Positions 17,901-27,740 of a stretch of 64,000 nt of DNA are shown here, in pieces; the stretch's first letter is position 1, and the number at the start of each line of letters is the position of its first letter. Origin of the DNA: Bacteroidales bacterium (lineage in GTDB: Bacteria > Bacteroidota > Bacteroidia > Bacteroidales > F082); the NCBI GenBank assembly GCA_029983675.1, contig JASBYY010000006.1, forward strand, positions 9,194 to 73,193, read 5' to 3'. The position numbers were made by a program, and so were the translations under genes. Under the pieces are notes generated by a model. That model saw nothing but the letters and a program-made list of their open reading frames with translations, was not told the DNA's origin and ran no database searches.

Positions 17901-18686
17901 TTACATGACGGAACCCGTTGTTGCATAACGTATTCCAGCTGCAAGCAGCACTGTCATCGGGACGATTTCGAGGCTGCAAAGATAGTAAAAAATATAGAAC
18001 GAATGAATTTTGGTAGCGACTTTGATTTCGAAGAACCCCATGAAGAAACGCATCAACACACCGATAGCGACCAATCCCACCCCTGTCCATACGACCATGG
18101 AATAAGGATTATATACGAGCAACCACAAAACAGGCTGCATGGCCAAAATGCTGAATGAAGTCACAGACAACTGCACGGCGGAAAGGCGAAGGAAAGCTTC
18201 CTTGGTATGAAAAAGCCAAGTGATGATACGCAAAACCAAATACCGCAGCACCAATAACAACGCCACGCTACCGCATATCATGGCAAAAACGACAACGCCA
18301 TTATAACGTTCCACATCGTGTGACAACGCCACCAGCGACTTCTGGACAAACAGCCCCATAAGTGCCACATAAATGATCAAAGACGAGAAACCGATGAAAC
18401 TACGCCTTGGCAACCATTCACGCAACAACTGGTTGGTCTGCGCCACGCCACCGGGAACAGAAAGCAGTTGGCGAAACTGACGGGGAAAGAGTTGCTTATT
18501 GACCACTACAGCAAGCAACGCCACCGCAAGCACCATCAGGTTCCAACCCATCAAGGCTTCGTGCGTGACACGAGGAAGCGGATTGATGGCACCATCAAAA
18601 CCCGAAGTGACGAAATGCGTGTTTAAAGTGTCAAACACTGTATTCACCGATGAAACACTGTCGCATATCTGTATTGTATCAAGCAT
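17901..18686 (-). CDS. DUF4271 membrane protein
   Basis: 261 residues with about seven predicted membrane helices. It is recognised mainly by position before hemD and by stretches such as LRYLVLRIITWLFHTKEAFLR, the usual core of DUF4271. Function is unknown. A minus-strand TATTTTTG at 18707-18714 lies about 20 bp upstream and may be its -7 box. Confidence 0.8.
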   Translation of the reverse strand: MLDTIQICDSVSSVNTVFDTLNTHFVTSGFDGAINPLPRVTHEALMGWNLMVLAVALLAVVVNKQLFPRQFRQLLSVPGGVAQTNQLLREWLPRRSFIGFSSLIIYVALMGLFVQKSLVALSHDVERYNGVVVFAMICGSVALLLVLRYLVLRIITWLFHTKEAFLRLSAVQLSVTSFSILAMQPVLWLLVYNPYSMVVWTGVGLVAIGVLMRFFMGFFEIKVATKIHSFYIFYYLCSLEIVPMTVLLAAGIRYATTGSVM

Positions 18687-18851
18687 TTTTCAACTGTTCG
18701 CGGCGACAAAAATAAGGATTTTTCCAAGAGCGGTACGGCAAGATTGAAAAATGATTCCTTTCGGGATCGAATCATCAAAAGCCAGCTTCCACTCAAAAAA
18801 AACGCTTTCATTAACTCCCTTTTGCATGGAGAAAAAAATATTAAAAACCTC

Positions 18852-18882
18852 TTGCCGCGTCCACATAACTTTACTATTTTTG
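18852..18882 (+). promoter_or_regulatory. Promoter of pta
   Basis: TTG at 18852-18854, a 20-bp spacer and TATTTTTG at 18875-18882 fit the Bacteroidota pattern. This places transcription start near 18889 and leaves a leader of about 60 nt. Confidence 0.55.
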
Positions 18883-18950
18883 CAAGTTCAACGCTTCCAT
18901 CAGGAAGATTACCCACTAAGTTAGGAAACCAATTTTTACAGTACAGCAAA

Positions 18951-19967
18951 ATGGATATTATTCAGGAAATCATTAAGGATGCACAATCCAAAAGACAGCG
19001 TATTGTGCTCCCCGAAGGCGACGAACCCCGCACGTTGAAAGCCGCCGACCAATTGATTGCCGACAAAGTTGCCGACATCATACTCATAGGCCCCATCGAG
19101 AAAATTAAAGCCATGGCCGTAGAGTTCGGGCTGAAAAACATCGAAAAGGCGCAGATCATTGACCCCAAAAACAACCCTGACAAAAACAAGTATGCCGAGT
19201 TGCTTTATGAACTGCGCAAGAAAAAAGGGATGACACCGGAACAAGCCGGACAGATGGTCGAAGACTTCATGTATCTCGGAATCCTGTTAGTGAAAGCCGG
19301 CGATGCCGACGGTTTGGTGAGCGGTGCGCGTAGCACCACGGGCGACATGCTGCGTCCTGCATTGCAAATCATCAAAGCCCTTCCGGGCGTGTCGTGCGTG
19401 TCGGGTGCTTTCATTATGTTTTTACCTGAAGGCAGCCCTTATGGCACCGATGGCAGAATGGTGTTTGCCGACTGTGTCGTAACGCCCATGCCCACCACCG
19501 AACAATTGGCGGAAATCGCCATTTGCACCGCCGACACCGCCAAGAACATCGCTCAAATCGAACCGGTGACGGCCATACTTTCTTTCTCGACCAAAGGATC
19601 GGCACAGCACGAATCTGTCGATAAGGTGATTGAAGCAACAAAATTAGCGAAACAACAGCGCCCCGACCTGATTCTCGACGGCGAACTTCAAGCCGATGCC
19701 GCCCTTGTCCCCTCCGTCGCCGCCACCAAAGCCCCGGGAAGCCCGGTAGCAGGAAAAGCCAACACTTTGGTTTTCCCCAACCTCGAAGTGGGCAACATCG
19801 CTTATAAGCTCGTACAACGTTTGGCAGGAGCCGAGGCAATAGGTCCTGTGCTTCAAGGACTTGCCATGCCATGCAACGATCTCAGCCGCGGCTGTTCTGT
19901 CGATGACATATACAAACTCGTAGCCATCACTTGCAATCAAGCCATCGCTCAAAAAAAGAAAGCGTAA
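18951..19967 (+). CDS. pta: Phosphate acetyltransferase
   Basis: 338 residues, the short single-domain Pta. It converts acetyl-CoA and phosphate to acetyl phosphate. The sequence runs from IVLPEGDEPRTLKAA through GLVSGARSTTGDMLRPALQII to VFPNLEVGNIAYKLVQRLAGAEAIGP, all family landmarks. The frame opens at 18744, but that extension overlaps the promoter and looks non-coding, so the ATG at 18951 is chosen. ackA follows after 57 bp, completing the acetate pathway that yields ATP. Confidence 0.97.
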   Translation: MDIIQEIIKDAQSKRQRIVLPEGDEPRTLKAADQLIADKVADIILIGPIEKIKAMAVEFGLKNIEKAQIIDPKNNPDKNKYAELLYELRKKKGMTPEQAGQMVEDFMYLGILLVKAGDADGLVSGARSTTGDMLRPALQIIKALPGVSCVSGAFIMFLPEGSPYGTDGRMVFADCVVTPMPTTEQLAEIAICTADTAKNIAQIEPVTAILSFSTKGSAQHESVDKVIEATKLAKQQRPDLILDGELQADAALVPSVAATKAPGSPVAGKANTLVFPNLEVGNIAYKLVQRLAGAEAIGPVLQGLAMPCNDLSRGCSVDDIYKLVAITCNQAIAQKKKA

Positions 19968-20024
19968 CGTTTTGACAGCAAGATTGGAAAATCCATCACA
20001 TTCATTAATTCTAAATCAAAATCA

Positions 20025-21230
20025 ATGAAAATACTTGTCTTAAATTGCGGCAGTTCATCCATCAAGTACCAGTTGCTCGAAATGGAAAGCTCCGACAAAA
20101 GCACATTACTGGCCAAGGGCTTGCTCGAACGCATCGGTCTCGAAATGGGCGAATTTACCCACAAGTTCAACGGTGAGAAGCATTATGAACAGCTTCCCAT
20201 CCCCAACCACACGGAAGGCATCAAGATTGTGTTGAACGCCTTGGTCGATCCGAAAATCGGCGTCATCAAGGACTTGAAGGAAATCGGCGCAGTGGGACAT
20301 CGTGTGGCACATGGCGGAGAACTGTTTCCAAAGAGTGTCCGTATCGATGAAAAAGCCATCGCCGGCATCGAGTCCCTCGTTGACTTGGCTCCGCTTCACA
20401 ACCCGGGCAGCCTGCAAGGCATTCGCGCCATGCAAAAAGTGATTCCCGGCATCCCGATGGTAGCCGTGTTCGACACCTCGTTCCATTCGACAATGCCTGC
20501 CAAGGCCTACTTATATGCCATTCCTTACGAATACTATGAAAATTACCGTGTCCGTCGTTATGGTTTTCACGGTACAAGCCACAAATATGTGGCGGAACGC
20601 TCCGCTGCTTTTGCAGGAAAGGACTGGAAGAATTGCAAAATTGTCACCTGTCACTTGGGCAGCGGTGCCTCGATTGCTGCAGTTGAAAATGGCAAATCGG
20701 TAGAAACTTCCATGGGATTCACGCCTGTTGAAGGATTGGTCATGGGCAGCCGCACAGGCGACCTCGACCTTGGCGCTTTCATGTATATCATGGACAAGGA
20801 AGGTTACAACACCAAGGAAATGAACACCTTGGTCAATAAAAAATCCGGATTGGTCGGAATTACCGGAGGCAAGCAGGACATGCGTGATGTGCGCGAAGGC
20901 AGCGTAAATGGAGACACCCGCTGCACCTACGCTTTCAACATGTTCGCCCATCGCGTAAAGAAATACATCGGTGCCTACATGGCCATTATGAATGGCGCCG
21001 ACGTACTCGTTATGACCGGTGGCATAGGCGAAAACGCTTGGTTCATGCGCGAAGCCATTCTTGAGAACATGGATTTTCTCGGCATCAAAATCAACCCCAA
21101 CATCAACAAGGATACCATTGGCGATGCCGGCATCATCTCCACCCCCGACTCAAAGGTCACCGTCGTAGTCTATCCTACCGACGAGGAGTTTGTCATTGCA
21201 CAAGACACCTACAACTTGGTGATTGCATAA
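20025..21230 (+). CDS. ackA: Acetate kinase
   Basis: 401 residues. It transfers phosphate from acetyl phosphate to ADP. ASKHA-fold landmarks are LVLNCGSSSIKYQL (start), VFDTSFHSTMP (about 150), GFHGTSHKYV (about 183), HLGSGASIAAV and MTGGIGEN (about 330). It is downstream of pta in the same operon and is followed by an intrinsic terminator. Confidence 0.98.
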   Translation: MKILVLNCGSSSIKYQLLEMESSDKSTLLAKGLLERIGLEMGEFTHKFNGEKHYEQLPIPNHTEGIKIVLNALVDPKIGVIKDLKEIGAVGHRVAHGGELFPKSVRIDEKAIAGIESLVDLAPLHNPGSLQGIRAMQKVIPGIPMVAVFDTSFHSTMPAKAYLYAIPYEYYENYRVRRYGFHGTSHKYVAERSAAFAGKDWKNCKIVTCHLGSGASIAAVENGKSVETSMGFTPVEGLVMGSRTGDLDLGAFMYIMDKEGYNTKEMNTLVNKKSGLVGITGGKQDMRDVREGSVNGDTRCTYAFNMFAHRVKKYIGAYMAIMNGADVLVMTGGIGENAWFMREAILENMDFLGIKINPNINKDTIGDAGIISTPDSKVTVVVYPTDEEFVIAQDTYNLVIA

Positions 21231-21252
21231 AAGCAATGCTATCCAAAAGCAT

Positions 21253-21301
21253 CAAGCAGGATGAAACCACCCGATGCGGGCGTTCATCCTGCTTGTTTTT
21301 T
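21253..21301 (+). terminator. Intrinsic terminator of pta-ackA
   Basis: Stem CAAGCAGGATGAA / TTCATCCTGCTTG, 13 bp, with a loop of 17 nt and followed by TTTTTT. It begins 22 bp after the ackA stop. Confidence 0.9.
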
Positions 21302-21333
21302 ATCAAAAGCACACAAAAGCGCCTGACCTAAGG

Positions 21334-21669
21334 TCAGAACCGCACGTGATGCGGAATGTCGTCGGGCAAAATGATGGAAAACTCCACAAGACCAGCAACC
21401 GTTTTCTTTTCTTCATCACTATACCACGGCGTTTGGTAGATCAATTTCTTAACCGGACCTTTCTGAACCGTATAGACATTGGTGGCAGCATCGTTGAGCA
21501 GATGCTCGATGATGCGCTTCGAATTCTCATTGTGGCATTTCATCAGGTTACCACCTCGGGCATCGCCATTTACTTCGATAGATTTGTCGTTCATATACAC
21601 GATGTTACCTTCGGCATCCGACACCGTAATGCTGACATTCACTCCTTTGAAAAAATCCATTATTTCCAT
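21334..21669 (-). CDS. Single-domain PAS protein
   Basis: 111 residues making one PAS fold: SITVSDAEGNIVYMNDKSIEVNG, then KCHNENSKRIIEHLL and a final beta strand GLVEFSIILP. No output domain, signal peptide or membrane segment is present. Such stand-alone PAS proteins bind a small ligand or cofactor or form dimers; nothing here shows which. The single Cys-His pair in LMKCHNE might bind heme or metal, which is speculation. A TATTTTTG box at 21690-21697 lies just upstream. It is convergent with ackA. Confidence 0.8.
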   Translation of the reverse strand: MEIMDFFKGVNVSITVSDAEGNIVYMNDKSIEVNGDARGGNLMKCHNENSKRIIEHLLNDAATNVYTVQKGPVKKLIYQTPWYSDEEKKTVAGLVEFSIILPDDIPHHVRF

Positions 21670-21689
21670 TAGTATTCGTTATTTTTCGG

Positions 21690-21697
21690 CAAAAATA
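21690..21697 (-). promoter_or_regulatory. -7 box upstream of the PAS gene
   Basis: TATTTTTG on the minus strand, about 20 bp before the start codon. Confidence 0.45.
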
Positions 21698-21751
21698 GAA
21701 AAAGTCGCCGTACTGACAGCGACTTTCCCATGATATGAATAAAGGTAATGT

Positions 21752-23299
21752 TTAGAATATCAAACTGAAGCCCACGCTAAGCGGATGCGCTTTCTTTGCA
21801 TCGGCATCCGCAAATGCGGGTATCAAGGCGTAGTTGACGAAAAAGCCCATGTTGTCGCCTCCGATGCGCAGGTTGGCATCCAACTTGAAGAGATTGAGTG
21901 TGTACTTGTCGTAGGTGGTTGTCTTGCTTCCATTCTCATATTTGATTTTGGTCCACGAGGCAAGACGAAGTCCTCCCGTCACGCCCAAATCGACAAAGAG
22001 GCTGCGTGTGGGCTTCGCTTCCAGCATCAGCGGCATTTGAAGGTACATCACGCCGAGTTTGCTTTTCTTTACCTTCCACTCCGGATCGTCAGGCAACAAT
22101 GTGGTAACCAACGTATTGCCTTCCGCCTTCATTTGTATTGGATTTTTCCATCTATAATTGTTCCATCCCAAGCCAATACCCGTGAATATCCCCATCGTAT
22201 GCTTGCGGTCGAAGGCAATGCCGATGTCGGCAATATTATAGCCGAAGTACCAGCTACGAAGCGGGCGAAGCGCCATCAAGTCCTGCTGTCCGGTATAGAT
22301 ATCGTTTCCCATCGGGTCGACCAGCATGTTCAATCCTGCCTCAAAACCAGCCCACTGACAATCCATGAAGCGACTATGGTAATGTCGTTCTTTAGCTTTA
22401 GGATAACCATTGGTATTGCGGTGTGTATTGCCACGATACTGCTTATCGCCGTCCATTCCCCCATCACCCTTACGGTGCCTGTATCTATCAGCAATTTTCA
22501 CGGCCATCTTTCCCCATCCTTCTTTTGCAAACTTATTGTCAGAGATGGCACGGCACTGCCTGAAAAACGGCATAGCCTCAGCCAACATTGCTTTTGAGTC
22601 CGCATGCAAGGCGTTTTCATCCAACGCAGCTATATGCCACCCGTCTTCTTTACTGACTATATCTATGGGTTCTGACAATCGGATTTCCTCTTTGGCTTTT
22701 CCTTTTAGCGTAGCACCGTATGATTTATAATATATCAGGGCGCTTTCCACATCTCCAAGAGAGACCTCGCAAGGCCCGGTAACATCTGTCAGCACCAATT
22801 CTTTAGAAAGGCGGCCTGCGTTTAACTCTGCCGGTCCACGCATATCGGCCATCAACGTGTTACAGCTTCCGTACAATTTCATATCGCTCGGCCCCAACAC
22901 CCGCAGATACACTTCGCCATAGTTCAGGTCGAGTTCGACATCGCCAATGCCCGACTCCAACACAAACAACCCGCTGCCCGAAAAGCCGTTTTGAACCTTT
23001 ATGTCGCCCGTACCCAAAAAGAACAGATAGGTCAATTCAGGCAAAGTCACATCGAAATCGGAAATCCCTGAAATATAGATGCAGCTATCCTGCATCCTGA
23101 CATCCGCCAAAGTTTCATCAGAACATGCCACGTCGATCGAATCGCCTTGAACGACATGTACATCACCTATTGAATTGACAATCAAAGTATTTACCATATC
23201 ATTGTCAAACATTTGAAGCGCATTGTTTTGCTGCGCTTGAACAGTGCCCGTTGCCATTGCAACCAGCAACACCATCGAAAAATAGAATTTAGTTTTCAT
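21752..23299 (-). CDS. GIN-domain (adhesin head-like) protein fused to an outer-membrane beta barrel
   Basis: 515 residues from the ATG at 23299, which gives a clean signal peptide (MKTKFYFSMVLLVAMATGTVQAQ); the frame opens at 23335. Residues about 25-210 are short beta repeats with alternating G and D (NSIGDVHVVQGDSIDV, LGTGDIKVQNG, SGIGDVELDLNYGEV), resembling the putative auto-transporter adhesin head GIN domain (DUF2807). A charged linker follows (KGDGGMDGDKQYRG). Residues about 320-515 resemble a PorT-like eight-stranded barrel ending in LSVGFSLIF, with a terminal aromatic. The likely location is the outer membrane. The ligand is unknown. Confidence 0.75.
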   Translation of the reverse strand: MKTKFYFSMVLLVAMATGTVQAQQNNALQMFDNDMVNTLIVNSIGDVHVVQGDSIDVACSDETLADVRMQDSCIYISGISDFDVTLPELTYLFFLGTGDIKVQNGFSGSGLFVLESGIGDVELDLNYGEVYLRVLGPSDMKLYGSCNTLMADMRGPAELNAGRLSKELVLTDVTGPCEVSLGDVESALIYYKSYGATLKGKAKEEIRLSEPIDIVSKEDGWHIAALDENALHADSKAMLAEAMPFFRQCRAISDNKFAKEGWGKMAVKIADRYRHRKGDGGMDGDKQYRGNTHRNTNGYPKAKERHYHSRFMDCQWAGFEAGLNMLVDPMGNDIYTGQQDLMALRPLRSWYFGYNIADIGIAFDRKHTMGIFTGIGLGWNNYRWKNPIQMKAEGNTLVTTLLPDDPEWKVKKSKLGVMYLQMPLMLEAKPTRSLFVDLGVTGGLRLASWTKIKYENGSKTTTYDKYTLNLFKLDANLRIGGDNMGFFVNYALIPAFADADAKKAHPLSVGFSLIF

Positions 23300-23546
23300 A
23301 CTGATTATTATTATGTGTTTAGTGTTTATTCCCATTCAAAATCATCCGTATGACGGACAGGGTTCGGAAATGTTACAAGCCATTGGCGAAAAAATCCCAA
23401 TTTTGATGACCTCAAAGGACTTACCGGGTTGCATAATGGCACACACAAAAGCCCGTGCTCCTTTGACATCATGGATCCCTCGCGGTGACCAACCCCAAAA
23501 TGCGACTATTTTTCAAGGAAATGCCACACGAGAAAAGCGAAATAAC

Positions 23547-23554
23547 TACCTTTG
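23547..23554 (+). promoter_or_regulatory. -7 box upstream of the LptF/LptG permease gene
   Basis: TACCTTTG matches TAnnTTTG, 31 bp before the TTG start codon. Confidence 0.45.
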
Positions 23555-23584
23555 CATTTTAATTGGATTACAGCACAATAAAAC

Positions 23585-25039
23585 TTGAAGAAACTCTATC
23601 ATTATATCGTCAAGTCCTTCTTGGGCAACTTCCTATTCACGTTTTTCATCGTGATTTTCATTCTGCTCATGCAGTTTGTCTGGCAGTATATCGACGATTT
23701 GGTAGGCAAAGGTTTGGAAATGGACGTTTTGGCCAAGCTGTTTTTCTACACAGGCGTCACTTTCATCCCCATGGCGCTTCCGTTGGCCATCCTGTTGGCT
23801 TCGCTGATGTGTTTCGGCAACCTTGGCGAACATTATGAATTAGTCGCCATGAAATCGTCGGGCATATCCATTTGGCGTGTCATGCGACCCGTTGTATATT
23901 TCAGCCTTTTGATGAGCGGTTTTGCATTCTTGTTTTCAAACAGCATCATGCCTGTGGCCATGCTGAAAGCCAAGACCCTTCTTTTTGACGTGCGCCGCCA
24001 GAAACTCGCTTTCGACATCAAAGAAGGTGTGTTTTACAAAGACATCGAAAACTACGTGATACATGTAGAAAGCAAGGGGAAGGACGGTAGCAGCATCTAC
24101 GGCATCAAGATTTATGACCACACCGACCGCACGGGGAACACCAAAATCGTGACCGCCGATTCCGGCTACATGACGTTTAGTCCCAACCAGCGCAACATTC
24201 TGTTCACCCTTTACAACGGCTACAACTACACCGATGTGACCGATGGCGACAATTTCAAAACCAGACGGCCTTTTGAGCGCATGTCGTTTCGTGAAGAACA
24301 AATCAAATTCGGACTTCAGGACTTCGAAATGACCTATTCCAGTTCCGACCTGCTCAAGTCGCACCAATCCATCATGAACATCCGGCAGCTCAGCACTTCA
24401 TTAGACTCGCTGCACAACCGCTTCGAGATGAAGCAGAAGAATTTCTCATCCAGTTTCAAACTGCGCTACCCATCCCTGAATGTACTCACCGAAAACAGGC
24501 TCTCAAACAAAGACACCGTGCTTGCTCCCGACTCCACTCGCTCTTTGTCGTGGCCACTTTTGAACAACTTCGAGAAAGACGAACGCGCCATGGTGACCGA
24601 CATGGCCGTTGGAAGTGCCAAGAACGCCAAGGAGAACACCTCTTTTAATAAAACTGACTTCACCATGCAACGCGAAAACATCCGAAAGCACCAGAAAGAG
24701 TGGCACAAGAAGTTCACCTTGAGTTTCGCCTGCCTGATCTTTTTCTTTATCGGCGCACCTTTGGGCACCATCATACGCAAAGGCGGATTGGGGTTCCCCA
24801 CCGTGATTTCCGTTCTGTTTTTTGTCCTCTACTGGGTCACATCCACAGTATGCGAACGCATGGCGGTATTCGGCAGTCTCAACATGTTTCTCGGCGTTTG
24901 GATGTCGTCGCTCGTTCTGTTTCCCATCGGACTTTTCCTAACTTTCAAAGCCACAAGCGACTCACCGCTGCTTGATGGGGAAAGTTGGAAAAAAGCATTT
25001 GTAAAATTGTTCCATCGATTCTCAAAACATAAGCCATGA
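23585..25039 (+). CDS. LptF/LptG-family permease
   Basis: 484 residues. Three membrane helices lie near the N-terminus (KSFLGNFLFTFFIVIFILLM and following) and three near the C-terminus, with a large periplasmic domain between, as in LptF and LptG of the lipopolysaccharide exporter. The start is TTG: a stop codon (23579-23581) lies just upstream in frame and the first in-frame ATG would remove half of the first helix. The ATPase partner LptB is encoded 10 kb away. The next gene, a glycosyltransferase, overlaps by 4 bp. Confidence 0.92.
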   Translation: MKKLYHYIVKSFLGNFLFTFFIVIFILLMQFVWQYIDDLVGKGLEMDVLAKLFFYTGVTFIPMALPLAILLASLMCFGNLGEHYELVAMKSSGISIWRVMRPVVYFSLLMSGFAFLFSNSIMPVAMLKAKTLLFDVRRQKLAFDIKEGVFYKDIENYVIHVESKGKDGSSIYGIKIYDHTDRTGNTKIVTADSGYMTFSPNQRNILFTLYNGYNYTDVTDGDNFKTRRPFERMSFREEQIKFGLQDFEMTYSSSDLLKSHQSIMNIRQLSTSLDSLHNRFEMKQKNFSSSFKLRYPSLNVLTENRLSNKDTVLAPDSTRSLSWPLLNNFEKDERAMVTDMAVGSAKNAKENTSFNKTDFTMQRENIRKHQKEWHKKFTLSFACLIFFFIGAPLGTIIRKGGLGFPTVISVLFFVLYWVTSTVCERMAVFGSLNMFLGVWMSSLVLFPIGLFLTFKATSDSPLLDGESWKKAFVKLFHRFSKHKP

Positions 25040-26301
25040 AGATTCTCTTACTCTGCAACAAGTCACCTTACCCTGCTTACGAAGGTGGCCCTATGGCCAT
25101 GAATAGCATTGTCAACGGATTGATGGACGCTGGGCATCAAGTGAAGATACTTGCCATCAACAGCAATAAATTCAACGTTAGATCCGAAGACATTCCCATC
25201 GAGTTTCAACAAAAGACTGGCATCGAGTTAATTGATGTGGACCTCCGCATCAAACCCCTGAAAGCCCTTGCGAACCTATTGACACAAAAGTCCTATCATG
25301 TCGAACGTTTTATTTCGAATGACTTTAACAATCGGCTCATCGACGTACTGCATAGCGAACAGTTTGACGTAGTCCAATTGGAGATGCTCTACATGGCCGC
25401 CTACATCGACACCATCAGGAAGCACTCAAAGGCCCTCATCGTGCTTCGCGCCCATAATGTCGAACATCTGATTTGGGAACGCATTGCCAAAGAGACCTAT
25501 TTTCTTCCCAAAAAAATCTACATACAGCACTTGGCAAAAACCCTGAAGAACTTCGAGTTATCCGTCCTTGACCAAGTTGACGGCATTGCCGCCATCACCC
25601 ATAAAGACGCCGCTTTTTTCAGAAAATACGCCGCCACTCCTACTATTGACATTCCATACGGTGTCAATCCGGAAGAATTTGATGCCAAATTCGACATCAA
25701 AGGCAAACCCAAGTTTTTCCACATCGGTTCCATGAACTGGATGCCCAACAATGAAGGCATCAGGTGGTTTGTGGATAATGTGCTTGATGCCACGATTCAA
25801 AAAGTACCGGAATTCATTTACCACCTTGCCGGACGCAACATGCCTGAATGGCTGCTCAACTTAAAAAACCCGCATGTCAATGTAATCGGCGAAGTTCCCG
25901 ATGCCAAGGCTTTCGTGCGAAATCACGATGTGGCCATTGTCCCGTTACTGTCAGGCAGTGGCATTCGCATCAAAATCATCGAAGCTATGGCCTTGGGAAA
26001 GACCGTCATTACTACGATTGTTGGTGCCGAAGGCATACAATACAAGGAAGAAGAGAACATCATTATTGCCGAAAACAGGGCAAAAATGGCAGAGAAAATC
26101 CGACGCATCAACGAGGACCCCTCCATTGCTGTCAGAATTGGCAAAGCTGCGCGACAACTTGTTGAAACCTCTTACGACAACCGTAAAATCATCCAGCGGC
26201 TGCTGCTGTTTTACGAACAAATCAAACCCAACAGCAAAATCACTTTCGTCACCGCCGACAAAATGACGGCCAACGAAACAGGCGGGAACACCCTATCCTG
26301 A
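25036..26301 (+). CDS. Glycosyltransferase family 4 protein
   Basis: 421 residues, GT-B fold. The N-terminal Rossmann domain starts with KILLLCNKSPYPAYEGGPMAMNSI; the C-terminal domain has FHIGSMNWMPNNEGIRWFV and the donor-binding motif VPLLSGSGIRIKIIEAMALGKTVITT (about residues 310-335). It transfers a nucleotide-activated sugar; donor and acceptor are not readable. Coupling to an LPS exporter subunit by a 4-bp overlap suggests surface glycan assembly. Confidence 0.9.
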   Translation: MKILLLCNKSPYPAYEGGPMAMNSIVNGLMDAGHQVKILAINSNKFNVRSEDIPIEFQQKTGIELIDVDLRIKPLKALANLLTQKSYHVERFISNDFNNRLIDVLHSEQFDVVQLEMLYMAAYIDTIRKHSKALIVLRAHNVEHLIWERIAKETYFLPKKIYIQHLAKTLKNFELSVLDQVDGIAAITHKDAAFFRKYAATPTIDIPYGVNPEEFDAKFDIKGKPKFFHIGSMNWMPNNEGIRWFVDNVLDATIQKVPEFIYHLAGRNMPEWLLNLKNPHVNVIGEVPDAKAFVRNHDVAIVPLLSGSGIRIKIIEAMALGKTVITTIVGAEGIQYKEEENIIIAENRAKMAEKIRRINEDPSIAVRIGKAARQLVETSYDNRKIIQRLLLFYEQIKPNSKITFVTADKMTANETGGNTLS

Positions 26302-26431
26302 AAACAAGTAGAAACAATTGCGTTGTTATAGCAGCACGGCCAGCAACAACTCGGCACAAAATCTGAAAATTGATTTTGAAGCTTTGTCATGGATTATCCT
26401 TCAAAAATGCGGCATGAACGACTTGTTTTCG

Positions 26432-26439
26432 TATTTTTG
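26432..26439 (+). promoter_or_regulatory. -7 box upstream of the glycosyltransferase at 26458
   Basis: TATTTTTG, 18 bp before the start codon. No clear -33 element. Confidence 0.4.
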
Positions 26440-26457
26440 TAGTCGCTTTAATTTGTT

Positions 26458-27651
26458 ATGATGAAGATTTTCGTACTGCTGCCCCGTATTCCCTATCCTC
26501 TCGAAAAGGGAGATAAGCTTCGCGCTTACAATCAAATCAGGCAACTTGCCAAAAATAACAACATCGTCCTTTGTGCTTTGAATGACGATAATAAGATTGA
26601 CAAGCAAAAGGCATTCAGTTCTTTACAGCCTTATTGTTCTTCGATCAACTTCATCGACTTGCCGAAAACAAGAATTCTTTTCGGCATGAAATGCGCATTT
26701 TTCAAAGGTCTTCCCATCCAATGCGGCTACTTCTACAATCGTGCGGCTGCCAAAAGGGTGGACAGCCTTATCCGCAAACACAAACCTGACTTGCTCTTCG
26801 GACAACTGATACGTGTTGCCGAGTATTTGCGCCATTACAATATTCCAAAAGCCATTGATTATCAAGACATTCTTTCGATGGGTCTCAAACGCCGCGCCGA
26901 TATTGCCTCGTGCTTCTCACGTCCTATCTATAACATGGAGTACCTGCGTTTGAAACGCTACGAAGCGGAGGTTTTCGAAGACTTTGATGTAAAAACCATC
27001 ATCAGCGAGCCTGACCGCAAATTAATCGATCATCCAAAGCGCGACGAAATTCTCATTATCCCTAATGGTGTGGATCACGACTATTTCAAACCGCAGCAGC
27101 GTGAAAAAAAATACGACCTTGTCTTTACCGGAAACATGGGATACGCTCCCAATGTGAATGCAGCCGAATACCTGGCCGCCGAAATCATGCCCCGTGTCTG
27201 GCAACAGCGCCCCGACACCAAACTATACATCGCAGGAGCCTCGCCTGACCCGAAAGTGAAGAAAACGGCTTGCGACAAGATTATTGTCAGCGGCTGGCTC
27301 GACGACATCCGCGATGCCTATACCGAAAGCCGCGTTTTCATCGCCCCCATGCGTATCGGCACCGGACTACAAAACAAACTGCTCGAAGCCATGTCGATGG
27401 GACTTCCCTGCATCACTTCCCCTTTGGCAAATGCCGCACTTGGCGCGCAAAACGGTAAAGAAATTCTGATTGGGGACAATGCCGAGGAACTGGCTCACCA
27501 CATCCTCACCTTGCTTGATGAAAACGAAACATCGGCAAACATCGCCCAGGCAGGATTTGACTTCTCCAACCGCGTGTACGACTGGCAAAAAGCCACGGCC
27601 ATCATGGAAAACGCCATGATAGAAGCCGTTCGGCAAAAATCAAACAAATAA
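26458..27651 (+). CDS. Glycosyltransferase family 4 protein (TIGR03087-like)
   Basis: 397 residues, GT-B fold. The start IFVLLPRIPYPLEKGDKLRAYN resembles the TIGR03087 sugar transferase group, which in other phyla accompanies exosortase systems; no exosortase is seen here. The C-terminal domain has LVFTGNMGYAPNVNAAEYL and the donor-site stretch FIAPMRIGTGLQNKLLEAMSMGLP (about 300-325). It follows the previous glycosyltransferase by 156 bp with its own -7 box. Two adjacent methionines open the frame; either could be the start. Confidence 0.88.
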   Translation: MMKIFVLLPRIPYPLEKGDKLRAYNQIRQLAKNNNIVLCALNDDNKIDKQKAFSSLQPYCSSINFIDLPKTRILFGMKCAFFKGLPIQCGYFYNRAAAKRVDSLIRKHKPDLLFGQLIRVAEYLRHYNIPKAIDYQDILSMGLKRRADIASCFSRPIYNMEYLRLKRYEAEVFEDFDVKTIISEPDRKLIDHPKRDEILIIPNGVDHDYFKPQQREKKYDLVFTGNMGYAPNVNAAEYLAAEIMPRVWQQRPDTKLYIAGASPDPKVKKTACDKIIVSGWLDDIRDAYTESRVFIAPMRIGTGLQNKLLEAMSMGLPCITSPLANAALGAQNGKEILIGDNAEELAHHILTLLDENETSANIAQAGFDFSNRVYDWQKATAIMENAMIEAVRQKSNK

Positions 27652-27740
27652 GTTGCTCCAACAGCAGTCGGAGACATTTTTTTCCATGCGACAACTATAA
27701 TATTAATCAACAATACAGATAGAGACAAATACAACACAAT

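Noticed and set aside
18744..18950. N-terminal extension of pta
   Set aside because: It spans the promoter at 18852-18882 and does not resemble Pta. The conserved start is at 18951.
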